Notes: generated by a model not told the origin, from the sequence alone. A stretch of DNA of 64,000 nt from Rhodococcus rhodnii (GCA_000720375.1 JOAA01000041.1:1-64000); one strand, 5' to 3'. Counted from the first letter of the stretch, positions 44,305 to 56,967 are shown. Translations and numbers: made by a program.

Positions 44305-45849
44305 TTGGCCAGGTCGAAAGGTATAGGCATTGATCGAATCGGGCGTGCTGTGAGTATCCGTTGGGGGACGCCGGTTGCCCGTGGGGTGCTGGCCACCACG
44401 ATCATGGCGTCGGGCATGGCGATGCTCGACGGGACCGTCGTCAACGTCGCGTTGCCGACGATCGGCAAGGAGCTTGAGGCGTCCGTCGCGGGTCTGCAGT
44501 GGATCCTCGACGGATACCTGCTCTCACTTGCCTCCCTGATCCTCATCGCCGGATCACTGGGCGACCGCTATGGCCGTCGCAAGGTGTACGTCCTGGGCAT
44601 CGTGTGGTTCGGCGTCGCCTCCCTCCTCTGCGGGATCGCGCCGACCACCGAGCTCCTTGTGGTCGCGCGGATTCTGCAAGGCATCGGTGGCGCTCTGCTC
44701 ACTCCCGGTTCGCTCGCGATCCTTCAGTCCTCTTTCGACCGTGCGGACCGGGCTCGGGCGATCGGCGCTTGGTCCGGTTTGGGCGGAATCGCCGCCGCCA
44801 TCGGGCCGCTCGTGGGTGGCCTGCTTGTGCAGGCGTGGTCGTGGCGGCTCGCGTTCCTGATCAACCTGCCGATCGCGGTCGTCTGCGTCTGGATGGCTCG
44901 TAAGTACGTTCCCGAATCGCGGGACGAGCAGATGCGGGGACATCCGGACATCATCAGCTCGGTACTCGGTGCTGTCGGACTCGCCGGGCTCACGGCCGCT
45001 CTGGTCGAGGCGCCGGTGCGCGGGCCCGATCCGATCGTGCTGATCGCCGCGGTCCTTGGTGTCGCTGGGTTGACCGCGTTCGTCGTTCTCCAGTTGAAGT
45101 CGCGGGACCCGCTTGTGCCGCCGGACATGTTCCGTGACCGCACGTTCACACTCTCGAACGCGCTGACGTTCGTGGTCTACACGGCGCTGGGCGGCGTGAT
45201 GATGCTGCTGGTCCTGCAGCTCCAGGTGTCGCTTGGCTACTCGCCGACCGCCGCGGGCATCGCCGGGCTGCCCATCACGATCATCATGTTGCTGACGTCC
45301 TCGCTGTCCGGTCGTATCGCGCAGAAGATCGGGCCACGGTTGCAGCTCGTGGTCGGGCCGTTGGGTATCGCGGCGGGAACGTTGCTGATGATGCGGATCG
45401 AGCCGGGTGCCTCGTACCTGACCGAGGTGCTGCCCGCGGTCGTGGTCTTCGGCCTTGGTTTGACGACCGTGGTCGCGCCTGTCACGGCAACCGTGCTCGC
45501 GGCCGCTGAGGATCGGCACGCGGGCGTCGCGTCAGGCGTGAACAACGCGATCGCGCGGACGGGCAGTCTGCTGGCGGTCGCCGTGTTGCCCGCGGTCGCA
45601 GGGCTGAACGGCGAGGCGTACGCCGATCCTGTGGCTCTCACGAGCGCGTGGCAGACGTCTCTGATGATCTGTGCTGTGCTCGCGGCTGTGGGTGGGTTGT
45701 TGGCGCTGGGCGTGCGCAACGACGTGCTCAGCGGACCGCCGGAGCCGGAGCACGAGTCCCCGGCGCCGGGCGAATGCATGCATTGCGGCGTCGAAGGCCC
45801 GCCAACACACATCAGGTCGTCAAGATCTCCGCAAGCATCTGTGGATTGA
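44305..45849 (+). CDS. MFS transporter, DHA2 (14-TM drug/H+ antiporter) family
   Basis: About 514-aa integral membrane pump. Motif A is GSLGDRYGRRKVYV, motif C is GPLVGGLLVQAWSWRLAFLINLP, and the first helix carries MLDGTVVNVALPTI, typical of EmrB/QacA exporters. The TTG at 44305 is the longest reading; GTG 44350 is also possible. The C-terminus has a CMHCGVEGPPTH tail; the final 38 nt overlap the converging dehydratase gene. Substrate unknown. Confidence 0.87.
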   Translation: MARSKGIGIDRIGRAVSIRWGTPVARGVLATTIMASGMAMLDGTVVNVALPTIGKELEASVAGLQWILDGYLLSLASLILIAGSLGDRYGRRKVYVLGIVWFGVASLLCGIAPTTELLVVARILQGIGGALLTPGSLAILQSSFDRADRARAIGAWSGLGGIAAAIGPLVGGLLVQAWSWRLAFLINLPIAVVCVWMARKYVPESRDEQMRGHPDIISSVLGAVGLAGLTAALVEAPVRGPDPIVLIAAVLGVAGLTAFVVLQLKSRDPLVPPDMFRDRTFTLSNALTFVVYTALGGVMMLLVLQLQVSLGYSPTAAGIAGLPITIIMLLTSSLSGRIAQKIGPRLQLVVGPLGIAAGTLLMMRIEPGASYLTEVLPAVVVFGLGLTTVVAPVTATVLAAAEDRHAGVASGVNNAIARTGSLLAVAVLPAVAGLNGEAYADPVALTSAWQTSLMICAVLAAVGGLLALGVRNDVLSGPPEPEHESPAPGECMHCGVEGPPTHIRSSRSPQASVD

Positions 45850-46792
45850 TGTTGCCGCCGGACACCACGGCCACGGTCCGGCCAGGCACGGCCGCACCTT
45901 TCAGGTAGGCGGCGACCGTCGTGGCGCCGCTGGGCTCGGCGACCAGGTGCGACTTGTGCGCGAGCACGCGGATGGCCTCGCGCATCTCGTCCTCGGTCAC
46001 GGTGATCATGCCGTCGATGACCTTCTGCAGGTGCGCGAATGTCAGCTCGGACGGCTGTGACCGCAGGCCGTCGGCGATCGTGCGGTTGCGGTCCTCGACC
46101 GACCAGGTCACGCGGTGCCCCGCGGCCAGGCCCTCGGTCGTGTCCGCCGCCAGCTCGGGCTCCACACCATAGATACGTGCGTTCGGGCACAGCGCCCGGA
46201 TCGCGGTGCCGATGCCGGATGCCAGGCCACCGCCGCTGATCGGGATCAACACGACCTCGACGTCCGGCAGGTCGTGCGCGATCTCCAGGCCCGCCGTGCC
46301 CTGCCCGGCGATCACGTCGGGGTGGTCGAACGGCGGCACCAGCACCCCGCCGGTCTTCTCGACCAGGGCGTCCGCGTACTCCTCGCGTTTGCCGACCGGG
46401 CAGAGCACCACCTCGGCGCCGTACGAGCGGGTCTTCTCGATCTTCACCGTGGGCGTGTCCTCGGGCATCACGATGTGCGCCGGAACGCCGTACGCCCTTG
46501 CGGCATACGCAACAGCTTGCGCGTGGTTGCCACTCGAGTACGCGACGACGCCGCGCGCCCGCACGGGATCGTCGAGGCGGGCCAACGTGTTGAAGGCACC
46601 CCGGATCTTGAACGCGCCGATCGGCTGGAGGTTCTCCGGTTTGATCCACAGTGGACGTTCCGGGTCCGCCCACATCGCCGGCAGCAGCGGGGTTCGCACC
46701 ACCCACTCCCGCACCCGGTCGGCAGCGGCTTTCACGTCGTCGATAGTCACCAGTTCCACGATGACCATCCTCTCACCCGCAAGATTGTCCAT
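45812..46792 (-). CDS. Threonine ammonia-lyase (catabolic type) / serine-threonine dehydratase
   Basis: 326-aa fold-type II PLP enzyme deaminating threonine (and/or serine). PLP lysine K62 in PIGAFKIRGA, SSGNHAQAVAYAA, and the phosphate loop SGGGLASGIG. No C-terminal ACT regulatory domain, so it is the short, isoleucine-insensitive kind. ATG 46792 has AGGAG 6 nt upstream. A serine-racemase role cannot be excluded. Confidence 0.88.
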   Translation of the reverse strand: MDNLAGERMVIVELVTIDDVKAAADRVREWVVRTPLLPAMWADPERPLWIKPENLQPIGAFKIRGAFNTLARLDDPVRARGVVAYSSGNHAQAVAYAARAYGVPAHIVMPEDTPTVKIEKTRSYGAEVVLCPVGKREEYADALVEKTGGVLVPPFDHPDVIAGQGTAGLEIAHDLPDVEVVLIPISGGGLASGIGTAIRALCPNARIYGVEPELAADTTEGLAAGHRVTWSVEDRNRTIADGLRSQPSELTFAHLQKVIDGMITVTEDEMREAIRVLAHKSHLVAEPSGATTVAAYLKGAAVPGRTVAVVSGGNINPQMLAEILTT

Positions 46793-46862
46793 TGTGGACT
46801 CCTGATGTGCCGGTGCTCACGTTCGGGCAACGATTAACGGCCGGTCAGCGTCGATTCAGACG

Positions 46863-47459
46863 ATGAGTGCTGAGCATAAAAATGGATTTCACCCGAGTCA
46901 GATCGCCGTCGCGGCGCTCTCGGCTGTCACGGCTGCGATCTTGGGCTCGACACTCGGTGTCGCGGGAACGGTACTCGGTGCCGCAATTGGTGCGATCGTG
47001 ACGACCCTCGCAACCGAGCTGTACGCCAGATCGATTGACCGAGTTCGTAGCCGAGTTGTTAAGTCTTCGGTCGACTCGGACGAGTCACCGGACAAGAAAA
47101 CACGGCGCGTGCGCTGGCAATTACTCGCTGGCACTCTCGCCGCATTCGTTCTCGGCATGGTTGTGATCACCGGTATCGAATGGGTACGTGGTGAACCCCT
47201 TTCCGGTGACGCTAAGACCACGATTGGTGGCGTTCTGCAGCGGCCGGATCGCGGCGAGCAAAAATCAACTTCTCCACAAAAGGCACCGCCGCCGCCAACG
47301 GTCACAGTTACCGAAACGCCGTCACAGCCGCCAACGACGACCACGACCACTTCGCCGCCCGCGTCTGGATCGAGCCCGTCGAGCTCGTCTTCAGCGCCGA
47401 GTACGACTACTGATCCGGTTCAGTCGGATACGCCGAGTGCGCCAGCGAGCCCGCACTAA
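46863..47459 (+). CDS. Two-TM membrane protein with Pro/Ser/Thr-rich tail
   Basis: 198-aa protein. A glycine-rich hydrophobic segment (residues ~12-50, AAILGSTLGVAGTVLGAAIGAIVTTL) is followed by a basic loop, a second helix (~85-105, LLAGTLAAFVLGMVVITGIEW) and an extracellular low-complexity tail (~135-198). Not recognised as a named family; the outline resembles small actinobacterial envelope proteins. Confidence 0.6.
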   Translation: MSAEHKNGFHPSQIAVAALSAVTAAILGSTLGVAGTVLGAAIGAIVTTLATELYARSIDRVRSRVVKSSVDSDESPDKKTRRVRWQLLAGTLAAFVLGMVVITGIEWVRGEPLSGDAKTTIGGVLQRPDRGEQKSTSPQKAPPPPTVTVTETPSQPPTTTTTTSPPASGSSPSSSSSAPSTTTDPVQSDTPSAPASPH

Positions 47460-47611
47460 AGCGCTCTGTTCAGGCATGATTACAGCCCGTACATCTTTGG
47501 TGTGATTTGGAACACAATTTCGCCCTGTTCGGGCCATTGTGTAACGCGAGCGCGATTCATACGCTCGCTTGCGGAGGGTGACCCGGAAGAGTGACGAATG
47601 AACACTCGAAC

Positions 47612-47644
47612 AGGTGACGGGGTGAGTCGACCACCCCGTCACCT
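47612..47644 (+). terminator. Perfect 13-bp hairpin upstream of the protease gene
   Basis: AGGTGACGGGGTG / CACCCCGTCACCT with a 7-nt loop, followed by ATTCCTT. It may end the previous transcript or be part of the protease leader. It lies in the 251-nt gap 47460-47710. Confidence 0.7.
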
Positions 47645-47656
47645 ATTCCTTGAAAG

Positions 47657-47688
47657 CCCGTGAGCCGGCCCTGCATCCAGCTCACGGG
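47657..47688 (+). promoter_or_regulatory. Second leader hairpin before the protease gene
   Basis: Perfect 9-bp stem CCCGTGAGC / GCTCACGGG, 12 nt after the first hairpin and 22 nt before the protease ATG. Confidence 0.55.
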
Positions 47689-47710
47689 TCCCTGCACCCA
47701 AGGAGACGAC

Positions 47711-48808
47711 ATGAACCCAAGGAAAACGGCCCGGTTAACCGGTGCCGTCCTCATTGCCGCCGCCATGGCTGTGATGCACAGTCTACCCGCGTCCGCGGCA
47801 TCTTCGGGTGGCACTTCTGCAACAGATTTGGCAGTTGTTCAGATCGAGGCCGAAAATCCCGGTCTGCTCGCCGCCATGAAGCGCGATCTGGGACTGGATG
47901 CGGCTGCCGCCAGTGAGCTCATGGTTACTCAGTCCGCTGCGGCCGCGACGGAGAATTCGCTGCGTACGGCGTTGGGCGAGAGCTTCGGTGGCGCCTACTT
48001 CGACGCCGCCACAAGGAAATTGGTCGTCGGTGTGACTGACGCGGGCAAACTCGCGACCGTGACAGCCGCAGGCGCGACGGCCAAAATCGTTGCGCATAGT
48101 GCGGCCCAGTTGGACTCAACCGTCGCGCAACTGAACGCCCGCGAGGCCAGCGCACCGTCCTCGGTGACCGGTTGGTACGCCGACACTGTGACCAACGAGA
48201 TAGTCGTAACGGCCCTCCCCGGCACCGCTGAAGCCGCGAAAGCCTTCGCGGGCTACAACGTTCGGGTGAAAGAAGAAGCGGCGCCACAGCCGTTCGTCAA
48301 GGGCGGCGACGCGTACTACATCGGCAGCTCCCGGTGCTCCGTCGGTTTCACTGTGCGAGGCGGCTATGTCACAGCCGGGCACTGTGAAACGGAGACCGGC
48401 AGCTCTCAGCCGAACAACGGCACGTGGGCAGGCTCGTCCTTCCCAGGCAACGACTACGCGTGGGTACGCACTTCCGGTGTCACGCTTGAGCCGCGGGTCG
48501 GCAACGTGACGGTTCGGGGTTCGTCCTCGGCCGCGACCGGCGCGGACGTCTGCAAGGCGGGTTCGACTACCGGATACACCTGCGGCAGGGTCGGTTCCAA
48601 GAACCAGACCGTCCGCTACTCGCAGGGCACCGTCACCGGTCTGACCGCTACGAACGTGCGTTGTGCTGGCGGCGACTCCGGCGGTGGCTTCATCACCCCT
48701 GCCGGACAGGGCCAGGGCGTCGTCTCCGGTGGCAACACCTCGACGTGCTACTTCCAGCCGCTTGGCGAGATCCTCTCCAGGTACGGCCTGAGCCTGCTCA
48801 CGGGCTGA
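47711..48808 (+). CDS. Secreted S1-family (streptogrisin/alpha-lytic type) serine protease
   Basis: 365-aa pre-pro-protease. A signal peptide (1-29, ending ASA) is followed by a pro-region (~30-195) with the alpha-lytic prodomain pattern ([15 protein letters not shown]) and a mature chymotrypsin-fold domain with the triad in TAGHC, GNDYAWV and GGDSGGG. Six cysteines in the mature part allow disulphides. ATG 47711 has AAGGAG 6 nt upstream. Its end overlaps thiE by 11 nt tail to tail. Confidence 0.93.
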   Translation: MNPRKTARLTGAVLIAAAMAVMHSLPASAASSGGTSATDLAVVQIEAENPGLLAAMKRDLGLDAAAASELMVTQSAAAATENSLRTALGESFGGAYFDAATRKLVVGVTDAGKLATVTAAGATAKIVAHSAAQLDSTVAQLNAREASAPSSVTGWYADTVTNEIVVTALPGTAEAAKAFAGYNVRVKEEAAPQPFVKGGDAYYIGSSRCSVGFTVRGGYVTAGHCETETGSSQPNNGTWAGSSFPGNDYAWVRTSGVTLEPRVGNVTVRGSSSAATGADVCKAGSTTGYTCGRVGSKNQTVRYSQGTVTGLTATNVRCAGGDSGGGFITPAGQGQGVVSGGNTSTCYFQPLGEILSRYGLSLLTG

Positions 48809-49451
48809 CAGCCAGCTGTGACTTCAACAAGCTGGCGGCAGCGCGCGGGTCTTCCGCCTCGGTGATCGCGCGCACGACCACCGCACGGGAGGCGCCTGCC
48901 GCCAGCACTTCCGGCATCCTGTCCGCGTCGATACCGCCGATGGCGAACCACGGCCTTGCCGGGTTCTCCTCGGCGGTTCGTCGTACCAGCTCGAGTCCGG
49001 GTGCCGGCCGGCCCGGCTTGGTCGGCGTCGGCCAGCACGGGCCGGTGCAGAAGTAGTCCACGCCCTGCTCGATGGCGGCCGCACGAGCCTGGTCGACGTC
49101 ATGCGTCGAGCGGCCGATGATCATTTCTTCGCCGACGATCCGGCGCGCGTACTTCACCGGCAGGTCGTCCTGCCCGAGGTGCAGCACGTCCGCGCCGACC
49201 GTGGCCGCGATGTCCGCCCGGTCGTTGACCGACAGCAGCGCGCCGTGCTTGGCGCAGACACCGGCGATCAGTTCGAGGGCCTTGATCTCCTGCCGTGCTT
49301 CGAGCGTTTTCGCGCGCAGCTGCACGATGTCCACGCCGCCCGCGAGCGCCGCGTCCACGAAGTCCGCCAGGTCGTCGCGCATGTCGGTGCACAGGTAGAG
49401 CCGTGCTTCGGCCAGCTTGCGCCTGAGGTCTGTCCCACTGAGTCCGGGCAT
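48798..49451 (-). CDS. thiE: Thiamine-phosphate synthase
   Basis: 217-aa TIM barrel joining HMP-PP and THZ-P to thiamine phosphate. Motifs: [57 protein letters not shown] and FAIGGID. It diverges from thiOSG; the riboswitch between them is oriented for thiOSG only. Confidence 0.94.
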   Translation of the reverse strand: MPGLSGTDLRRKLAEARLYLCTDMRDDLADFVDAALAGGVDIVQLRAKTLEARQEIKALELIAGVCAKHGALLSVNDRADIAATVGADVLHLGQDDLPVKYARRIVGEEMIIGRSTHDVDQARAAAIEQGVDYFCTGPCWPTPTKPGRPAPGLELVRRTAEENPARPWFAIGGIDADRMPEVLAAGASRAVVVRAITEAEDPRAAASLLKSQLAVSP

Positions 49452-49484
49452 ACCTTGATTTCTACGCTATTCTGATGACCGGTC

Positions 49485-49575
49485 CGCACGGGAGCCTGGC
49501 GAAACCGGGCTGAGAGGGAACTTGAGGAGTTCCGACCGTCGAACCTGATCCGGGTCATGCCGGCGCAGGGAGCGT
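49485..49575 (+). promoter_or_regulatory. TPP riboswitch (thi box) before thiO
   Basis: Carries the conserved CTGAGAGG core (49509-49516) and the ACCTGATCCGGGTCATGCCGGCGCAGGGAG end block, closing just before the thiO GTG. The AGGGAG of the switch doubles as ribosome site, so translational control by thiamine pyrophosphate is likely. Confidence 0.92.
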
Positions 49576-49578
49576 GTT

Positions 49579-50642
49579 GTGGTCAAAGGAAAGATCGTAG
49601 TCGTCGGGGCAGGCGTGATCGGCCTGTCGGTCGCGTGGCGTGCCATGGCTTCCGGATGGCGGACTCTTGTGGTTGACCCGCAACCGTGTTCGGGCGCGTC
49701 CTGGGTCGCGGGCGGCATGCTCGCGCCGACAACCGAGGCGTGGCCGGGCGAAGAACCGTTGCTGGAGCTGGGCGAGGCGTCACTGCGCGGCTGGCCGGAG
49801 TTCGCGGCCGAGCTGGGTGACGTCGGCCTGCGAACGGAAGGCACGGTGGTGGCGGCCTTCGACTCGGCCGACGCCGACCAGCTCGCCATTCTGGCCGAGC
49901 ACCTGGCTTCCATCGGGCGGAAAGTCGATCGGCTGACCGGTCCGGAACTCCGCAGAATGGAACCGACGCTGTCCACGTCGGTCCGCAGTGGACTGTCCGT
50001 ACCGGGCGATCTGGCCGTGGACAACCGGAAGCTGCTGGACGTGCTGCGGTCGAAGGTGGAATTCCTCCATACGGAAGTGAAAGCGGTCCGGCCGGGTGCG
50101 GTGGATCTCGGAGACTCCACTGTGGACTGTGACGTGGTCGTCATCGCGGCCGGGGCATGGAGCAGGAATCTGCACCCACGGCTGAACTCGTTGATACGGC
50201 CGGTAAAGGGCGAGATCCTGCGACTGAAACCTGGGCGCGGTGCGCTGCCGCTCGGCCGGACCATCCGGGCCTTGGTCGAATCAAGGCCGGTGTATCTCGT
50301 TCCCCGAGGCACGGGCGAAGTCGTGCTCGGCGCGACGCAGTACGAAGCCGGGTATGACACGGAAGTCGCCGTGAAGGGCGTTCGGGATCTGTTGCTGGAC
50401 GCGGAACGTGTGGTCCCCGGCATCTCCGAGTACGTCCTCGTGGAAACCGCGGCGGGCGTACGAGCGTCGAGTCTGGACAACCTGCCGGTGATCGACTGGC
50501 TGGAGCCGGGCGTGCTGGTGGCCAGCGGGCATCACCGGAACGGCCTACTGCTCGCCCCGATCACCGCGGACACCGTGGTGGCCTTGCTCGACGGCGAACC
50601 GATCCCCGAAGCGGCGAAGGCAGCCAGATTGGAGTCACGAGG

Positions 50643-50646
<4 letters not shown>
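49579..50646 (+). CDS. thiO: Glycine oxidase
   Basis: 355-aa FAD-dependent amine oxidase giving dehydroglycine for the thiazole ring. N-terminal dinucleotide-binding VVVGAGVIGLSVAW, the family GASWVAGGMLAP, and C-terminal VRASSLDNLPVIDWLEPGVLVASGHHRNG. First gene after the riboswitch; overlaps thiS by 4 nt. Confidence 0.93.
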
Positions 50647-51600
<954 letters not shown>

Positions 51601-51655
51601 CGAGCGGGCAAACAGTCATTATTGTCCGATGCACCTTTCACCGAGGGAGGGCAAC

Positions 51656-52084
51656 GTGACGCCTTCGGCTGCTGAGGACGTGCCGGCGCGGCTTTATCTC
51701 GCCATCGGACGGCTGTCTCGGTCACTGCGACGCAGTGGCGCTCCAGGGCTCGGACACGGCTCCATTTCCGCGTTGTCGACGTTGGTCGGCTGCGGTGAGA
51801 TGCGGCTCGGCGATCTGGCGAACAAGGAAGGCGTTGCCGCGCCGACCATGTCGCGGATCGTCGCCGCGCTCGTCGAGGCCAAGTACGTCCAGCGCGAGCC
51901 GGATCCGGTGGACCGGCGGGCCTGGCTGGTCAAGGCCACACCGGACGGTGAGCGGATGGTCTCCGGACTGCGCTCGACCCGCGTGCAGGAACTGCGCAGG
52001 CGGATCGAGCGCCTGCCGGAGGCCAAACAGGCTCAGCTGATCAGCGCCATTCCTGTGCTGGAAGAACTGCTCAGCGAGGAGTAG
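51656..52084 (+). CDS. MarR-family regulator
   Basis: 142-aa winged-helix regulator: LGDLANKEGVAAPTMSRIVAALVEAKYVQREPDPVDRRAWLVKATPDGERM is the classic recognition helix and wing. The GTG at 51656 has GAGGGAGG 5 nt upstream; a longer reading would run back into thiG. Target unknown. Confidence 0.88.
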   Translation: MTPSAAEDVPARLYLAIGRLSRSLRRSGAPGLGHGSISALSTLVGCGEMRLGDLANKEGVAAPTMSRIVAALVEAKYVQREPDPVDRRAWLVKATPDGERMVSGLRSTRVQELRRRIERLPEAKQAQLISAIPVLEELLSEE

Positions 52085-52136
52085 GCGCTGGTAGGCAGTG
52101 CTTCGGCGCTGCCGGGCAAGATCGAGTTGCAACGAT

Positions 52137-53015
52137 TCAGTCGCGGGCGGCCCGCAGCTCGGCGATCTCCGCGCGCAACGCCCTGATCTCGGTGAGCAGC
52201 AGCTCGTCCGAGGCTTTTTGTTCGGCCGCGTGCTTCTCCTCGGCCTCGACCAGTTCCTCGGTCATCCCGCGGTCCATCCCGTTGACCACCACCGCGATGA
52301 ACATGTTCAGCACGGCGAAGCTGGACACGATGATGTACGTGACGAAGAAGATCCACGCGAATGGCGCCTTCTGCATCAGTTCCCTGGCGATGTCCGGCCA
52401 GCCCTCGCCGGTCATGATCTGGAACAACGTGAACAGCGTCGTGCCCATGTCGGCGAAGTGCTCCGGCTGCAAGTGCTGGAACAACTTCGTGGCCATCACC
52501 CCAGCGACGTAGAGGATCAGGGCCAGCAGCGCCGCGATCGACGCCATTCCGGGGACGGCGGCCAGCAGACCGCTCACCACCCGGCGCATCGCCGGCACGA
52601 CCGAGATCAGCCGCAGCACCCGCAGGATGCGCAGCGAGCGCAGCACCGAGAACTCCCCGGTGGCCGGGACGATCGCGACGCCGATGATGATCAGGTCGAA
52701 GATGTTCCACGAGTCTTTGAAGAACTCCCAGCCGAACGCGTAGATCCGCAGCAGGATCTCCACGACGAAGATCGCCAGCGCGGCACGGTCGGCGAAGTGC
52801 AGGATGCTGCCGAACTGCGCGACAATGCCCGGTGAGGTCTCGAAGCCGAGCGTGATCGCGTTGAACACGATCACGCCGACGATGAAGCGCTGGAAGGCCT
52901 TGTGCGTCACCAGGGCGCGCACCTGTTCCCGAGAGATCACGGGGCTGAAGCGTAAAGGACACGCATCAACGGGGCAGTCCCCGTTGCGCCGGCTGGTGGA
53001 TAACTCCTTGGCCAT
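52137..53015 (-). CDS. Voltage-gated ion channel (bacterial NaV/CaV type)
   Basis: One-domain six-TM channel of about 292 aa. S1-S3 span the first ~110 residues; S4 is the charged VLRSLRILRVLRLISVVPAMRR. The pore has FTLFQIMTGEGWPDIAREL, S6 ends in NMFIAVVVNGMDRG, and a C-terminal coiled coil (EEKHAAEQKASDELLLTEIRALRAEIAEL) should tetramerise the channel. The filter TGEGW differs from TLESW of NaChBac, so ion selectivity is open. The start is uncertain: ATG 53015 or GTG 52940. Confidence 0.88.
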   Translation of the reverse strand: MAKELSTSRRNGDCPVDACPLRFSPVISREQVRALVTHKAFQRFIVGVIVFNAITLGFETSPGIVAQFGSILHFADRAALAIFVVEILLRIYAFGWEFFKDSWNIFDLIIIGVAIVPATGEFSVLRSLRILRVLRLISVVPAMRRVVSGLLAAVPGMASIAALLALILYVAGVMATKLFQHLQPEHFADMGTTLFTLFQIMTGEGWPDIARELMQKAPFAWIFFVTYIIVSSFAVLNMFIAVVVNGMDRGMTEELVEAEEKHAAEQKASDELLLTEIRALRAEIAELRAARD

Positions 53016-53093
53016 GGGAGCGTGAACACCAGCTGAAGTACGCCCGTCCAGCGATAGGCCAGCCCTAGATTCCCCGGGCGGACGGTCGCCGGG

Positions 53094-53631
53094 ATGGGGG
53101 TGACCGAGCTCAACCCGCCCGATCTGCGTGGCAACTTGGGCGAACAGAGCGCGCTGGCCACCGGCAAGATCCGCAACTCGGACGAGCCCGTCGGTTTCGT
53201 CGACCTGCTGCGGGTGCCGTTGAACCGCAGCGACCACTACAAGGTCCTGGTCGTGCTGGAACGTGTCATGGAGGACAACCGCACACCACCCGACGACCCC
53301 AGGATCGAGGCGGGGATCAAGGGCGGGCGCGTGAAGAAGACGGCGTCCGGCACCGGGCTGTCCCGCCGGACCGCCGCACTGCTGGTCTTCATGGCCGTGG
53401 TGATCATCGGTCTTGGCCTGGTCACGGTGTTCAACGAGGACACACCGCTGGACTGCGCCACGGGGTCGCTCAAGCTGACCGGGTCGACGGCGATCGAGGC
53501 CGTCATGCGGGAAGCCGGCGACAAGTACGCGAACACGACTGTTCACCCTGGTGGTCAACAAGGACGCGGGCATCAGCGACCGGCCGTGCGACGAGCTGCA
53601 GAACCCCGTACGGTGCCAGCCTGGCTCCTAG
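53094..53631 (+). pseudogene. Remnant of a membrane-anchored substrate-binding protein
   Basis: Reads in one frame to about 53535: a cytosolic N-terminal part, a transmembrane helix (TAALLVFMAVVIIGLGLVTV) and the start of a phosphate-binding-like domain (SLKLTGSTAIEAVMREAGDKYA). Then another frame (from about 53542) gives FTLVVNKDAGISDRPCDEL and a stop at 53629-53631, like the end of such a protein. Most of the ~250-residue binding domain is missing, so a large internal deletion with frame loss is inferred. Its end overlaps the thiD stop. Confidence 0.6.
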
Positions 53632-54449
53632 ACCTCGTCCTGCGACAGCCGCCAGAAAGGCGACACCGGGCCGTGGCCGTTGCCGAGCGGGTAGGAGTCC
53701 CGTACTGACCGGACGATGAACCGCTTGCCGAAGGCCACGGCTTCCGGCACGGTCGATCCCCTGGCCAGCTGCGACGAAATGGCCGAGGCGAGCGTGTCGC
53801 CGCTGCCGTGGGTGTTGCCGGTGTCGAACCGTGGCCCGGGCAGCTCGTGGAACGTCGAGCCGTCGTAGAGCAGATCCACGCAGTCGTCGACGTTCTTCAT
53901 GTGGCCCGCCTTGACCACGACCCACTCCGGGCCGTAGTCGAACAACGCCTTGGCGGCATCGCGCTGGGTGGCCATGTCGGTCACGTCGATGCCTGTCAGC
54001 AGACGGACTTCGTCGAGGTTGGGCGTGATCACGGTGGCGCGCGGGAACAATTCGGACCGCAACGCGTCCAGTGCGTTGTCCTGCAGCAACTGGTCGCCGC
54101 CCATCGACGCGGAGACCGGGTCGACCACGAACGGGGTGCTGCCGCCACGGCCGATGCCGACCCGGTCGGCCGCACCGGCGATGGCCACGATGATCTCGGC
54201 GTTCGCCAGCATCCCGGTCTTCGCCGCCCCGATCCCGATGTCCACCGCCACCGCCTCGATCTGAGCGGCGACCACATCGGGCGGGATCTCGACGATTCCG
54301 GTGACACCTATGGAGTTCTGCACGGTCACCGCCGTCACGGCAGTCAGTCCGTGCACACCACAGGCGAAGAGCGTCCGCAGATCGGCTTGAATGCCCGCAC
54401 CACCGCCGGAATCACTTCCGGCGATGGTGAGGACAGTGGGTGGAGTCAT
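53628..54449 (-). CDS. thiD: Hydroxymethylpyrimidine/phosphomethylpyrimidine kinase
   Basis: 273-aa ribokinase-fold enzyme phosphorylating HMP twice for thiamine synthesis. LTIAGSDSGGGAGIQADL at the N-terminus, GVHGLTAVTAVTVQNSIGV, VVDPVSASMGG, TPNLDEVRLLTGI, VVVKAGHM and NTHGSGDTLASAI (catalytic Asp) are intact. It lies 7 nt behind thiC and shares its riboswitch. Confidence 0.95.
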   Translation of the reverse strand: MTPPTVLTIAGSDSGGGAGIQADLRTLFACGVHGLTAVTAVTVQNSIGVTGIVEIPPDVVAAQIEAVAVDIGIGAAKTGMLANAEIIVAIAGAADRVGIGRGGSTPFVVDPVSASMGGDQLLQDNALDALRSELFPRATVITPNLDEVRLLTGIDVTDMATQRDAAKALFDYGPEWVVVKAGHMKNVDDCVDLLYDGSTFHELPGPRFDTGNTHGSGDTLASAISSQLARGSTVPEAVAFGKRFIVRSVRDSYPLGNGHGPVSPFWRLSQDEV

Positions 54450-54456
54450 GTGTCAG

Positions 54457-56288
<1,832 letters not shown>

Positions 56289-56361
56289 ACGTTTGGTAAA
56301 TCTTCTCGACCATAACCACGATGACCGCGCGTTGCCAAGACAACTGGCGTACCGTTTCGCT

Positions 56362-56967
56362 GTGACGTCCGCACCGGGCTTGCGTCAGCTGGCCAGACCC
56401 GACGCGGTCGAGCCATGCGCTGACTGCGGTGAATTCGCTGGCCGTAGTTACCCACAGTGTTCGGCGTGCGAGGACTTCGTGGACAGGTACTGGGCCGCTG
56501 ACTGGCTCAACGCGCTGGCAGGGACCCCGTCGGACCTGATCTCGGCGGTGCTGACCGACGACGGCGACACGTATCCGTGGACCTGTCTGGACTGGGCGTT
56601 GCGGCTGTCGAACTGCGCGGGGTGCGGGCGTGAGGCCACCACCGGCGAAATCGAATGCGCGTACTGCGCGATCGCCGAGGAGAAGCGCTGGCTGGCCGGC
56701 GGCGACATGACCCCGAACGAGCACTTGTTACGCCAGGCCCGGGTGGTTCTGCGGGCGCCGCACCGGCACCGGGCCTCACAGGTCGCGTACTGGCGCCTGG
56801 TGCTGCCGTTCCTGCTGACCGGCCACTGCTTCACCGCGCGGCAAGCCCAGCGGCTGCGGTCGTTCCTGATCGCCGGCCGGTACGCGGAGCTGGCCGTGAG
56901 CACTTCGTATGAGGAGCTGGCCTCCCTGCCGGATCTGCCGTGGCGGCAGAATACGGTCGTCGTATGA
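56362..56967 (+). CDS. Cysteine-rich zinc-ribbon-like protein, unknown function
   Basis: 201-aa protein from GTG 56362. Paired Cys motifs occur at CADC, CSAC, CAGC and CAYC, suggesting two zinc-ribbon-type sites in the first ~100 residues; the rest is helical. Not recognised as a named family. It overlaps the next gene by 4 nt (ATGA), so the two products are probably made together. Confidence 0.65.
   Translation: MTSAPGLRQLARPDAVEPCADCGEFAGRSYPQCSACEDFVDRYWAADWLNALAGTPSDLISAVLTDDGDTYPWTCLDWALRLSNCAGCGREATTGEIECAYCAIAEEKRWLAGGDMTPNEHLLRQARVVLRAPHRHRASQVAYWRLVLPFLLTGHCFTARQAQRLRSFLIAGRYAELAVSTSYEELASLPDLPWRQNTVVV

Noticed and set aside
53094..53708. Intact 204-codon protein
   Set aside because: The last ~55 codons are out of frame with the recognisable domain end and run antisense to thiD.
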